Translations under genes and position numbers: made by a program
The notes under the pieces: model-generated
Seen by the model: the letters and a program-made list of their open reading frames with translations, nothing else
What the model was told of the DNA's origin: nothing
Databases searched by the model: none
NCBI RefSeq assembly: GCF_036013935.1
Contig: NZ_CP107902.1
Location: 2,203,001-2,267,000 of the forward strand
Length of the DNA stretch: 64,000 nucleotides
Source: Streptomyces sp. NBC_00461
Lineage (GTDB): Bacteria; Actinomycetota; Actinomycetes; Streptomycetales; Streptomycetaceae
Direction of reading: 5' to 3'
Shown here: positions 1 through 7,476 of the stretch, piece by piece
Layout of the letters: the number at the start of each line of letters is the position of its first letter
Numbering within the stretch: position 1 is the first letter of the stretch

Positions 1-93
1 ATGTGCGCTGCTGCCGGCGTTGCCGCCGCCCAGCACCTGCACGGTGCGCAGCGACGACTGGCCGTGCGGTGAGTGGCTGCTCACGGGGCTCAC
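1..93 (-). CDS. Glycosyltransferase (GT4-like), N-terminal fragment
   Basis: The reading frame enters from the left edge and only its first 31 codons are visible. Reading leftwards, a GTG at 93 preceded by a GGAG motif (107-104) opens a peptide containing TVQVLGGGNAGSSAH. This Gly-rich stretch just after the start is typical of the donor-domain opening strand of family-4 glycosyltransferases; that is recognition of a short motif, not a full-domain match. A second in-frame GTG at 84 is an alternative start. It lies on the same strand as the MraY-like gene and recN, so it is probably part of an envelope-glycan neighbourhood. The catalytic domain lies outside the window. Confidence 0.5.
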   Translation of the reverse strand, partial: MSPVSSHSPHGQSSLRTVQVLGGGNAGSSAH

Positions 94-359
94 GTGGCCG
101 GGGCTCCTGGTTCGGCGTCGGGCGGTCACGAAGAAAGTACAGAAGGATCGAGCGGAGGGGGTGAACCGCGCGCTTTCCTCCACGTACTACGCCAAGGATG
201 CCAGCACGCACGGGTGTTCCGACAACGTGGAGGCGGCGCGGGGGCGGCAGGGCGGTGGGGTTGGTCACTCACACGAGTGAGAAGGCGCGGTTTCTGTGCG
301 GGACGGGGCTGCTGAATGCCTTCAAGGCCCGCCGGCCGTGACACCTCTCACGAGAACCG
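94..359. other. Intergenic region with a 6-bp inverted repeat
   Basis: About 266 bases between the glycosyltransferase start and the end of the MraY-like gene. The only clear structure is TCACTC-ACAC-GAGTGA at 265-280, a perfect 6-bp inverted repeat. It could be an operator for the leftward glycosyltransferase gene or a weak terminator of the MraY-like gene. No convincing coding region is visible. Confidence 0.4.
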
Positions 360-1115
360 TCACCACGCCTTCGCCGCCTCGCTCACCTGGTCGCCGTACG
401 CCGCCGCGGCCACGAGGGCGGCGGCGTGGGCGAGGAGGCCGGCGCGTCCGTTGCCCGCGACGACGGCGGCGCCGAGCGCCGCGCCGAGCGCGTGTGCGCC
501 CGTGTCACCCAGCATCGCGCGTTCGCCGAGGTCGTCGGGCAGGACGGCCGCGGCGGCGCCCATCGCGGCGGCCGCCAGTTCCGCGCCGGCGCCCGGGCGC
601 AGCAGCCCGGGTGCCCCGAGTGCGACCACCGCTCCGGCGGCCCTGCCCGGTCGCAGGTCCACGAGGTTCACGAAGTGGGCCGCTCCGGCGATCACGACGC
701 CCGCCAGCACCTTGTCGACGGCCCGTTCCTTGAGCAGCGCACCGGCGACGAGCCCCGCCGCGGAGATCCCGAACAGCTTGACCGCCCCGCTGGTGACCTC
801 GCCGTCCCGGAGCGCGAGGAGGTGGTCCCGGAACCCGCGGCGCGGGTCACCGGCCCCGGCGACGTCGTCGTAGGCCCCGCAGACCCCGGCCACGAGCACC
901 GCGAACCCCGCGGCGGGCCGGACCCGCCCGGCCCCGACAGCGGCCGCCGCGGCGACGGCGGGCCCGGCGTACAACTCGACGGTCCGCCCTGCGTAGTTCG
1001 TCCGCTCCCAACGCCCGCGGCCCCCTGGAGCCTTGGCCCGCAGTCCGGCGATCCCGGCACGGGCGAGGGAGGCGGCGAGTCCGAACGAACGGGTTCTGCG
1101 TGCACGGTTGACCAT
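360..1115 (-). CDS. MraY/WecA-like polyprenyl-phosphate sugar-phosphate transferase homologue
   Basis: A 251-residue Ala/Gly-rich, multi-spanning membrane protein. Motifs seen are AYDDVAG in the first half, NLVDLRPGRA in the middle and GDTGAHALGAALG near the end. These resemble, in order, the DD, NxxDG and GDxG loops of the MraY/WecA family, whose members transfer a sugar phosphate onto a lipid carrier at the cytoplasmic membrane. It is shorter than classical members (about 320-360 residues), the middle loop has LRPGR instead of the usual DGxxG, and the HHH loop of MraY is not seen. It may therefore be a specialised or degenerate member. It lies 43 nt downstream of recN on the same strand. 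Confidence 0.65.
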   Translation of the reverse strand: MVNRARRTRSFGLAASLARAGIAGLRAKAPGGRGRWERTNYAGRTVELYAGPAVAAAAAVGAGRVRPAAGFAVLVAGVCGAYDDVAGAGDPRRGFRDHLLALRDGEVTSGAVKLFGISAAGLVAGALLKERAVDKVLAGVVIAGAAHFVNLVDLRPGRAAGAVVALGAPGLLRPGAGAELAAAAMGAAAAVLPDDLGERAMLGDTGAHALGAALGAAVVAGNGRAGLLAHAAALVAAAAYGDQVSEAAKAW

Positions 1116-1158
1116 CCGGCCACCTTACGAGTCGACGCCCCCGCGCATACTGCCCGCG

Positions 1159-2889
1159 CTAGCCGTCCGCCCGAGCCGTGGCCAGCAGCTCCTCCGCGTG
1201 CGCGCGGGCCGTCTCCGAGTCCTCCTGGCCGGCCAGCATCCGCGACAGCTCCCGCACGCGCTCCTCGCCCTCAAGGACCTTCACGCCGGACCGCGTCACG
1301 GACCCGTCGTTCGTCTTCTCGACCAGCAGCTGCCGGTCGGCGAACGCGGCCACCTGCGGAAGGTGGGTGACGACCACGACCTGCGCGGACTTGGCGAGCT
1401 TGGCAAGCCGGCGCCCGATCTCGACCGCCGCCTTGCCGCCGACGCCGGCGTCGACCTCGTCGAAGAGATACGTCGGCACGGGATCCGTCCCCGCGAACAC
1501 GACCTCCACGGCGAGCATCACGCGCGACAGCTCACCACCGGACGCGCCCTTGGCGATGGGCCGCGGCGGCGCCCCCGGGTGGGGGGCCAGCAGCAGTTCG
1601 ACCTCGTCGGCACCTGACGGCCCGTAGGCGACAGTACGACCGCCGACCTCCACGCCCTCCGGATCCTCGGTCTGCCGGATCTCGAACGACACGCGCGCGT
1701 GGGGCATGGCCAGCGAGGCGAGTTCCGCGGTCACGGCGGCCGCGAAGCGCTCCGCCGCCTCCGCCCGCGCATCCGTCAACGCCTGTGCCAGTCCGCCCAG
1801 TTCGGTCCGCAACGCGTCGCGCTCGGCGGTCAGCTCGTCGATCCGCTCGTCGTCACCGTCCAGCTCCGTCAGCCGCGTGGCACTCTGCTCGGCCCATGCC
1901 AGCACCGAGGCGACGTCCTCGCCGTACTTCCGCGTCAGCGCCCCGAGCGCGGCCCGTCGTTCCTCAACCGCCGCCAGCCGCAGGGGATCCGCGTCCAGAT
2001 CGTCGGCGTACCCCGCCAACTCCCCTGCCACGTCGCCCAGCAGGATCCCGATCTCCCCGATCCGGTCGGCGAGCGCGGCCAGCGACGGGTCGTGCGACCG
2101 TACGGCGTCCAGCGCGCGCTGGGCCCCCGCGACGAGCGTGGCGGCGTCGATGCCCTCGGGGTCCTCGGGGTTGCCCGCGAGCGCCGCGTGGGCGGCCGTG
2201 GCGGCGGACGACAGTGCCTCCGCGTGCCCGAGCCGCTCCGCCTCCTCCGCCAGTTCGACGTCCTCCCCGGTGCGCGGCTCGACACCCGCGATCTCGTCGA
2301 GCCCGTAGCGCAGCATGTCGGCCTCCTGGACCCGCTCACGCGCGCGCGTGACGATCTCCTCCAGCTCGACGGAGACGGCCCGCAGCCGCCGGTAGGCCTC
2401 GCCGTACTTCGCGAGCGGCCCGGCGACGGCGTCCCCGGCGTACCGGTCGAGCGCCTGCCGCTGCCGGGACAGCTTGAGCAGCCCCTGCTGATCGGTCTGC
2501 CCGTGCACCGCCACGAGGTCGTCGGCGAGGTCGGCGAGCAGCCCGACCGGCACGCTGCGCCCGCCCACATGCGCCCGGGACCGCCCTTCGGCGGAAACGG
2601 TACGGCTGATGAGCAGCGCCCCGTCGTCGAGCTCGGCCCCGGCCTCCTCGGCGCGCAGGACGGCCGAGGCGCCCGGGGGAACGGTGATCCGCCCCTCCAC
2701 GACCGCTTTCCCGGCCCCGATCCGCACGAGCGCCGGGTCCGCCCGCCCACCCAGCAGCAGCCCGAGGCTGGTGACCACCATGGTCTTGCCCGCACCCGTC
2801 TCACCGGTGACGGCAGTGAACCCGGGCGACAGCTCGACGACCGCGTCGTCGATGACTCCGAGCGACCGTATCCGCATCTCTTCCAGCAC
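1159..2889 (-). CDS. recN: DNA repair protein RecN
   Basis: A 576-residue SMC-like ATPase of the usual RecN length. It acts at double-strand breaks in recombinational repair. Walker A GETGAGKT is at residues 29-36. A long alpha-helical, coiled-coil-prone centre follows, then the ABC signature in GASGGELSR near 448 and Walker B YLFDE near 474-478. The start used is GTG at 2889; an ATG at 2877 (MRIRSLG) is also possible because it directly precedes the conserved N-terminal strand. It follows nadK on the same strand after a 228-nt gap that contains two inverted repeats, so it may have its own promoter in addition to tlyA-nadK read-through. Confidence 0.97.
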   Translation of the reverse strand: MLEEMRIRSLGVIDDAVVELSPGFTAVTGETGAGKTMVVTSLGLLLGGRADPALVRIGAGKAVVEGRITVPPGASAVLRAEEAGAELDDGALLISRTVSAEGRSRAHVGGRSVPVGLLADLADDLVAVHGQTDQQGLLKLSRQRQALDRYAGDAVAGPLAKYGEAYRRLRAVSVELEEIVTRARERVQEADMLRYGLDEIAGVEPRTGEDVELAEEAERLGHAEALSSAATAAHAALAGNPEDPEGIDAATLVAGAQRALDAVRSHDPSLAALADRIGEIGILLGDVAGELAGYADDLDADPLRLAAVEERRAALGALTRKYGEDVASVLAWAEQSATRLTELDGDDERIDELTAERDALRTELGGLAQALTDARAEAAERFAAAVTAELASLAMPHARVSFEIRQTEDPEGVEVGGRTVAYGPSGADEVELLLAPHPGAPPRPIAKGASGGELSRVMLAVEVVFAGTDPVPTYLFDEVDAGVGGKAAVEIGRRLAKLAKSAQVVVVTHLPQVAAFADRQLLVEKTNDGSVTRSGVKVLEGEERVRELSRMLAGQEDSETARAHAEELLATARADG

Positions 2890-2963
2890 GGCTACGACCT
2901 TACGAGGTCGGCACCGGGGAGTGCGACGGCCCCCGGGCTCCTTGTGTGAAGGTGCAGGTGACG

Positions 2964-3000
2964 AATGTGCATCGACGGCACATTGTCACTCGGGCGAGTG
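2964..3000. promoter_or_regulatory. Two adjacent inverted repeats upstream of recN
   Basis: AATGTGC (2964-2970), 7 nt, GCACATT (2978-2984) is a perfect dyad. It is followed by CACTCG-GG-CGAGTG (2987-3000), a perfect 6-bp stem with a 2-nt loop. Both lie in the 228-nt gap between nadK and recN. The first has the size and symmetry of a repressor site; the second could be a weak nadK terminator. Neither matches the actinobacterial SOS box (GAAC-N4-GTTC), so the regulator is unknown. Confidence 0.45.
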
Positions 3001-3117
3001 CAAGGCTCCTGGCTTTCAGGGGCGGGGCTGTATCGACGTGCGGCTCCGCCGCGTGGGCGCGACGAGCCACGACGCACCCGCGGCCGCGCAACAAGCCCCG
3101 CCACCCCCTACAGAGCG

Positions 3118-4023
3118 CTAATGCGGCGCCCCTCGCCACCCGGACACCGGCAACGCGAACTTCGCCACAAGCCGGTCGGTGAAGGACGCATGGTGCAACC
3201 GAGCCAACCGCACCGGCACAGCGCCCCGCCGCACCTCGACCCTGGCCCCCGGCGGCAGCTCGACCGTGCGCCGTCCGTCGCACCACAGGACACCCGGCGG
3301 AATGTGCGGCAGGACCTCCACCGCGAGTACGGAGTCCGGCGACGTCACCAACGGTTTCGCGAACAGCGCGTGCGCCGAGATCGGCACCATCAGCAACGCC
3401 TCGACCTCGGGCCACACCACGGGCCCGCCCGCGGAGAACGCGTAGGCCGTGGACCCGGTCGGCGTGGACAGGACGATCCCGTCGCAGCCGAACCCGGTGA
3501 CCGGCCGTCCGTCGATCTCCAGGACGACTTCGAGGAGCTTCTCGGCGGACACCTTCTGCACGGCGGCCTCGTTCAGCGCCCAGTCCGTGTGCACGATGTC
3601 GCCGTTGCGGTGAACGACGACGTCGACGGTCATCCGCTCCTCGACCTCGTACGCCTTCGTCACCACCCGGTCGACGACCTTGTCGAGGTCGTCCCGCTCG
3701 GCCTCCGCGAGGAAACCGACGCGCCCGAGGTTGACGCCGAGCATCGGCACCCCGGAGGCCCGGGCGAACTCGGCGCCGCGCAGCAGCGTCCCGTCACCGC
3801 CCAGCACGATGAGCAGCTCGCACCCGTCGAGGCACTGCGGGGTGGCCTCCTTGACCAGCTCCACCTCCTCGGGCAGCGGCAGATCGGCGGCCTCGTACTC
3901 CAGGACGCGCACGCCGATGCCCTCGCGAAGCAGCCCCTTCACCACCAGCTCGGCACTGCGGATGGCCGCCGGCCGACCCGTGTGGGCGAGCAGGAAAACA
4001 GTACGAGCTCGGTTCTGTGTCAA
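3118..4023 (-). CDS. nadK: NAD kinase
   Basis: A 301-residue ATP-NAD kinase that makes NADP from NAD in the cytoplasm. The GGDG nucleotide-binding motif is at residues 75-78 (LGGDGTLLRGAEF). It is followed by NLGRVGFLAE and the TPTGSTAYAFSAGG substrate loop, the standard order in this family. The start codon is TTG at 4023, whose last bases overlap the tlyA TGA stop by 4 nt (TTGA), so translation is coupled to tlyA. The tlyA-nadK-recN order is conserved in actinobacteria. Confidence 0.96.
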   Translation of the reverse strand: MTQNRARTVFLLAHTGRPAAIRSAELVVKGLLREGIGVRVLEYEAADLPLPEEVELVKEATPQCLDGCELLIVLGGDGTLLRGAEFARASGVPMLGVNLGRVGFLAEAERDDLDKVVDRVVTKAYEVEERMTVDVVVHRNGDIVHTDWALNEAAVQKVSAEKLLEVVLEIDGRPVTGFGCDGIVLSTPTGSTAYAFSAGGPVVWPEVEALLMVPISAHALFAKPLVTSPDSVLAVEVLPHIPPGVLWCDGRRTVELPPGARVEVRRGAVPVRLARLHHASFTDRLVAKFALPVSGWRGAPH

Positions 4024-4835
4024 CGCGGCCCCTCCGCCACTGCACGGTCAACATCGGACGGGTCCAGTTCGGGTGCCCCGGCCCGCAGCCACAGAAAATA
4101 CTCGACATTCCCGGATGGTCCGGGCAACGGACTGGCGGTGACACCCTTCACCCCGAGCCCGAGTTCCCACGCCTTGTGGGCCACACCCCGCACGGCCTCC
4201 GCCCGCAGCTGCGAACTCCGTACGACTCCCCCGCTCCCCAGTCGTTCCTTCCCCACCTCGAACTGCGGCTTGACCATCATCACCAGGTCGGCGTCCGGCT
4301 TCACGCACCGCACCAGAGCGGGCAGAACCAGCCCGAGCGGGATGAAGGACAGATCCCCCACGACAAGATCCACAGGCTCCCCATCGATCTCTTCAAGCGT
4401 CAACTCGCGTACGTTCGTACGGTCCTTGACGGTGACGCGTTCATCGCTGCGAAGAGTCCAGGCGAGTTGTCCGTATCCGACGTCGACGGCGACGACGTGC
4501 ACGACCCCCGAGCGGAGCAGGACATCCGTGAAGCCGCCGGTGGAGGCGCCGGCGTCAAGCGCCCGCCGTCCCTCCACGACGAGCCCCTGCGGTACGAACG
4601 CCTGCAGCGCACCCGCAAGCTTGTGCCCGCCCCGGGACACGTAGTCGGGATCGCTGCCGTCGGCCGTGACCACGATCGCCGCCGCGGTCTCCACCTGCGT
4701 GGCGGACTTGGTCGCGACGGTCTTGCCGACGGTGACCCGTCCGGCCGCGATCAGCTGGCCGGCATGCTCACGCGAGCGCGCGAGCTTCCGGCGGACCAGC
4801 TCCGCGTCCAGCCGACGGCGTGCCACTCCTGCCAC
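4020..4835 (-). CDS. tlyA: TlyA family rRNA 2'-O-methyltransferase
   Basis: A 271-residue protein with an N-terminal S4-type RNA-binding domain (about residues 6-60) and a FtsJ/Rossmann methyltransferase domain whose SAM loop LDAGASTGGFTD lies near 93-104. Known TlyA enzymes methylate 16S and 23S rRNA cytidines and confer capreomycin sensitivity. The frame is open further upstream, but GTG at 4835 is chosen. It gives the family N-terminus (AGVARRRLDAELVRRK) and has GGAG at 4850-4847, inside the end of the preceding small gene. Its TGA overlaps the nadK start. Confidence 0.93.
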   Translation of the reverse strand: MAGVARRRLDAELVRRKLARSREHAGQLIAAGRVTVGKTVATKSATQVETAAAIVVTADGSDPDYVSRGGHKLAGALQAFVPQGLVVEGRRALDAGASTGGFTDVLLRSGVVHVVAVDVGYGQLAWTLRSDERVTVKDRTNVRELTLEEIDGEPVDLVVGDLSFIPLGLVLPALVRCVKPDADLVMMVKPQFEVGKERLGSGGVVRSSQLRAEAVRGVAHKAWELGLGVKGVTASPLPGPSGNVEYFLWLRAGAPELDPSDVDRAVAEGPR

Positions 4836-4842
4836 GTTCGGT

Positions 4843-5151
4843 TCAGCTCCTCTTTCCGTACGAGGGTGAAGGCGCCCTCGTGTCATACGTCGGTGAGGGC
4901 GCCGGAGGTCCCGGGCGGGCGTCGAGCGCGGTGAGCGCGTCGCGCAGCCCCCGGTGTACATCCTCGTACACCTCGAGATGTCCGTCGGTGGCGAGGTGGT
5001 CGGCGTCGGTGAGCCGCTCCAGCTGGGCGTCCACGTCGGCGTTGCCGGTGGGGGTCCGGGGCACGTTCAGCGGGGCGGAGGCGGCAGGGTCGTACGCGGG
5101 TTCGACCACCGGCTCCTGGGGTGCCTCGCTCTCCGGCACTGTGTCGCTCAT
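4843..5151 (-). CDS. Conserved hypothetical small actinobacterial protein
   Basis: A 102-residue acidic protein with disordered Pro/Glu/Ser-rich ends. The central helical segment, about residues 36-80, contains TGNADVDAQLERL and DVHRGLRDAL. No catalytic motif is seen. It begins at ATG 5151 and ends 7 nt before tlyA, with the tlyA ribosome-binding site inside its 3' end, so it is probably the first gene of the tlyA-nadK-recN transcript. The function is unknown. A small factor co-expressed with the methyltransferase is a reasonable guess from position only. Confidence 0.8.
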   Translation of the reverse strand: MSDTVPESEAPQEPVVEPAYDPAASAPLNVPRTPTGNADVDAQLERLTDADHLATDGHLEVYEDVHRGLRDALTALDARPGPPAPSPTYDTRAPSPSYGKRS

Positions 5152-5179
5152 GCCCAGACGCTACCCCGAAGCCCTGGGG

Positions 5180-5185
5180 TACCGT
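5180..5185 (+). promoter_or_regulatory. -10 element for a probably leaderless SCP2-like mRNA
   Basis: TACCGT lies 8 nt before the ATG at 5194, with no Shine-Dalgarno sequence between them. That spacing fits transcription starting at or next to the A of the start codon. The divergent small gene starts only 42 nt away at 5151, so little room exists for a longer leader. Confidence 0.45.
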
Positions 5186-5193
5186 CGATCGCG

Positions 5194-5541
5194 ATGGCCA
5201 CGATCGAGGAGTGCCGCGCCGCACTCGAAAAGCTCTCGGACAACATGCAGCAAGCCGAAGGGGACGTCCGCACGGCCGCTGCCCTGGACCGCTCGGTGAG
5301 CTGCCGGATCACCGACCTGGACGTCACCTTCATGGGCCGGCTCACCGGCGGCCGGATCGTGGTGCACGACACGATCCAGGGGCCACCGCCCGAAAAGGCC
5401 CAGATCAGACTGACCATGGCGGGCGACGACCTGGTGGCGCTGGTCGACGGCGAGCTGAACTTCGCCAAGGCCTGGGGCTCGGGCCGGGTGAAGCTGGAGG
5501 CCGGGCTGCGCGACCTGCTCCAGCTCAGAAAGCTTCTGTAG
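5194..5541 (+). CDS. SCP2 sterol-binding domain protein
   Basis: A 115-residue single-domain protein. The order of an N-terminal helix (ATIEECRAALEKL), a beta-rich centre (ITDLDVTFMGRLTGGRIV), the AQIRLTMAGDDLVALVDGEL segment and a C-terminal GSGRVKLEAGLRDLLQL is that of SCP2/SterolBP proteins, which bind hydrophobic ligands such as acyl-CoAs or sterol-like lipids. It has no signal peptide, so it is probably cytoplasmic. The gene runs towards the 3' end of the iron importer operon and diverges from the tlyA cluster. Its ligand is unknown. Confidence 0.85.
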   Translation: MATIEECRAALEKLSDNMQQAEGDVRTAAALDRSVSCRITDLDVTFMGRLTGGRIVVHDTIQGPPPEKAQIRLTMAGDDLVALVDGELNFAKAWGSGRVKLEAGLRDLLQLRKLL

Positions 5542-6361
5542 CAGCCATCTTCCTGGGATCGGCCCTCGCCTCCGTCCGCGCCCTGCGCGCCGCCGGCACC
5601 ACCAGCGGTGTCCCCGTCTCCGGGTCGTCGATGACCTGGCAGCGCAGCCCGAAGACCTCCTCGACCAGTTCGGCCGTGACGATGTCGCTCGGCGCACCCT
5701 CGGCGATGATCCGCCCCTCGCGCAGCGCGATCAGGTGGGTGGCGTACCGGGCGGCGTGGTTGAGGTCGTGCAGCACGGCGACCAGCGTGCGCCCCTGTTC
5801 CTCGTGCAGCTCGGCGCACAGGTCGAGGACGTCGATCTGGTGCTGGATGTCGAGGTAGGTCGTCGGCTCGTCGAGCAGCAGCAGCGGGGTCTGCTGGGCG
5901 AGCGCCATGGCGATCCACACGCGCTGCCGCTGGCCTCCCGACAGTTCGTCGACATATCGATCGGCGAGTTGGGCGACCCCGGTCTGCGCCATCGACTCCT
6001 GCACCACCCGCTCGTCCTGCGCCGACCACTGGCGCAGAATGCCCTGGTGCGGGTACCTGCCGCGGCCCACCAGGTCGGCGACGGTGATCCCGTCGGGCGC
6101 GATCGACGACTGCGGCAGCAGGCCCAGCGTCCGCGCGATCTTCTTCGCCGGCATCGACTGGATGACCTGCCCGTCGAGCAGCACCCGGCCCCGGCTCGGC
6201 TTCAGCATCCGCGACAGGGCACGCAGCAGCGTCGACTTGCCGCACGCGTTGGGTCCGACGATCACGGTGAACGAGTTGTCAGGAATCTCCACCGCGAGCT
6301 GCTCGGCGATGACCCGCTGGTCGTAGGCGAGGGTGACGTTCTCGGCGGACAGACGGTTCAC
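5525..6361 (-). CDS. Iron-siderophore ABC transporter ATP-binding protein (FecE/FepC type)
   Basis: A 278-residue cytoplasmic ATPase that would power siderophore uptake. Walker A GPNACGKS is at residues 36-43, the signature LSGGQRQR near 140-147 and Walker B LLLLDEPT near 160-167, followed by the H-loop VLHDLNHAA. The start chosen is GTG 6361, preceded 6 nt away by a strong GAAGGAG. An in-frame ATG at 6442 overlaps the upstream permease stop (ATGA) but would add 27 non-conserved residues encoded by a GGGCCGAACA direct repeat. The last 17 nt overlap the convergent SCP2-like gene. Confidence 0.93.
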   Translation of the reverse strand: MNRLSAENVTLAYDQRVIAEQLAVEIPDNSFTVIVGPNACGKSTLLRALSRMLKPSRGRVLLDGQVIQSMPAKKIARTLGLLPQSSIAPDGITVADLVGRGRYPHQGILRQWSAQDERVVQESMAQTGVAQLADRYVDELSGGQRQRVWIAMALAQQTPLLLLDEPTTYLDIQHQIDVLDLCAELHEEQGRTLVAVLHDLNHAARYATHLIALREGRIIAEGAPSDIVTAELVEEVFGLRCQVIDDPETGTPLVVPAARRARTEARADPRKMAATEAF

Positions 6362-6375
6362 GGTGCTCCTTCGCT

Positions 6376-6415
6376 TGTTCGGCCCCGTTGTTCGGCCCGC
6401 CTCGCTGTTCGGCCC
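6376..6415. repeat. Three direct repeats of TGTTCGGCCC
   Basis: Copies lie at 6376-6385, 6389-6398 and 6406-6415, in the junction between the second permease gene and the ATPase gene. They would encode a Gly-Pro-Asn-rich stretch if the ATPase started at 6442. This supports the view that the segment is a spacer and that the GTG at 6361 is the real start. Confidence 0.6.
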
Positions 6416-6438
6416 GCCGGCGGTGGTGCCGTGGGCGC

Positions 6439-7476
6439 TCATATCCGGCCCGCCCTGCGCTCGGTGACCAGCAGCCACAGCAGATAGACGCCGCCGAGCA
6501 CTCCGGTGACGACACCCACGGGCAGCTGGTCGGCGCCGAAGACGCGCTGCGAGGCCCAGTCGGCGGCGACCAGGAGGGCGGCGCCCATGCAGAGGGACGA
6601 CAACAGGTTGGGGCCGGGCGAGCGGGTCAGGCGGCGGGCGAGCTGCGGTGCGGTGAGCGCGACGAAGCTGACGGGGCCCGCGGCGGCGGTGGCGGTGGCG
6701 GTGAGCAGGACGGCGGCCACCATCAGCAGCCCCCGTACACGCTCCACGCGCACCCCGAGGGCGTTCGAGACGTCGTCGCCCATCTCCATCATTCGCAGCC
6801 CGCGCGCGTTGGCGAGCACGAGCGGTACGAGCACGGTGCACAGCCCGAGCAGCGGCCAGACCTGGTCCCAGTCGCGGCCGCTGAGGGACCCGGTCATCCA
6901 GACGACCGCGCGGGTGGCGTCGACGATGTCGGAGACGGTGAGCAGATAGCCGTTGACGGCCGTGACGATCGCGGAGACGCCGATACCGACCAGGACCAGT
7001 CGGTAACCGTGCACGCCCTGCTTCCAGGCGAGCAGATGGATGGCGAGTCCGGTCGCCAGACCGCCCACGAGCGCGCCCACGGTGACCTGGGCCGCGGTTC
7101 CGGAGAACAGCACGATCATCACGAGCGCCCCGGCCGTCGCCCCCTGCCCGAGGCCGAGCACGTCCGGGCTGCCCAGCGGATTGCGGGAGACGGCCTGGAA
7201 CAGCGCACCCCCGAGCCCCAGTGAGGCGCCGACCAGCAGCCCGACCAGCACCCGCGGCAGGCGCAGCTCGTTGACGATGAACTCCTGCCCCGCGTTTCCG
7301 TTCCCGGCCAGCGTCTTCAGTACGTCGCCCGCCGGGATCGGGAAGTCGCCGGTGCCGATCAGCAGGACGCTCGCGGCGAGCGCGGCAAGCAGCAGCAGAG
7401 CGACGACGGTGACGGCCCGGACGTCCAGGCGCACGGACAGCCCGCCCGGCGCCCTCACCACACGGTTGGCCCTCAC
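6439..7476 (-). CDS. Iron-siderophore ABC transporter permease, second subunit (FecCD family)
   Basis: A 345-residue polytopic membrane protein of the BtuC/FecCD family. Features are ELRLPRVLVGLLVGASLGLGGALFQ after the first membrane segment, SRNPLGSPDVLGLGQGA, and the coupling region GVRVERVRG followed by GPVSFVALTAPQLAR. The start is GTG 7476, overlapping the TGA of the first permease by 4 nt, with GAAGGA upstream. It pairs with the first permease to form the heterodimeric channel. Its stop overlaps the alternative ATPase start. Confidence 0.93.
   Translation of the reverse strand: MRANRVVRAPGGLSVRLDVRAVTVVALLLLAALAASVLLIGTGDFPIPAGDVLKTLAGNGNAGQEFIVNELRLPRVLVGLLVGASLGLGGALFQAVSRNPLGSPDVLGLGQGATAGALVMIVLFSGTAAQVTVGALVGGLATGLAIHLLAWKQGVHGYRLVLVGIGVSAIVTAVNGYLLTVSDIVDATRAVVWMTGSLSGRDWDQVWPLLGLCTVLVPLVLANARGLRMMEMGDDVSNALGVRVERVRGLLMVAAVLLTATATAAAGPVSFVALTAPQLARRLTRSPGPNLLSSLCMGAALLVAADWASQRVFGADQLPVGVVTGVLGGVYLLWLLVTERRAGRI

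Noticed and set aside
265..280. BldD binding site at the TCACTC/GAGTGA dyad
   Set aside because: The half-site spacing and centre do not fit the BldD consensus, so it is left as an unassigned inverted repeat.
4836..4961. N-terminal extension of tlyA to an upstream ATG
   Set aside because: The extra 42 residues overlap the preceding small gene, are not family-like, and GTG 4835 has a ribosome-binding site.
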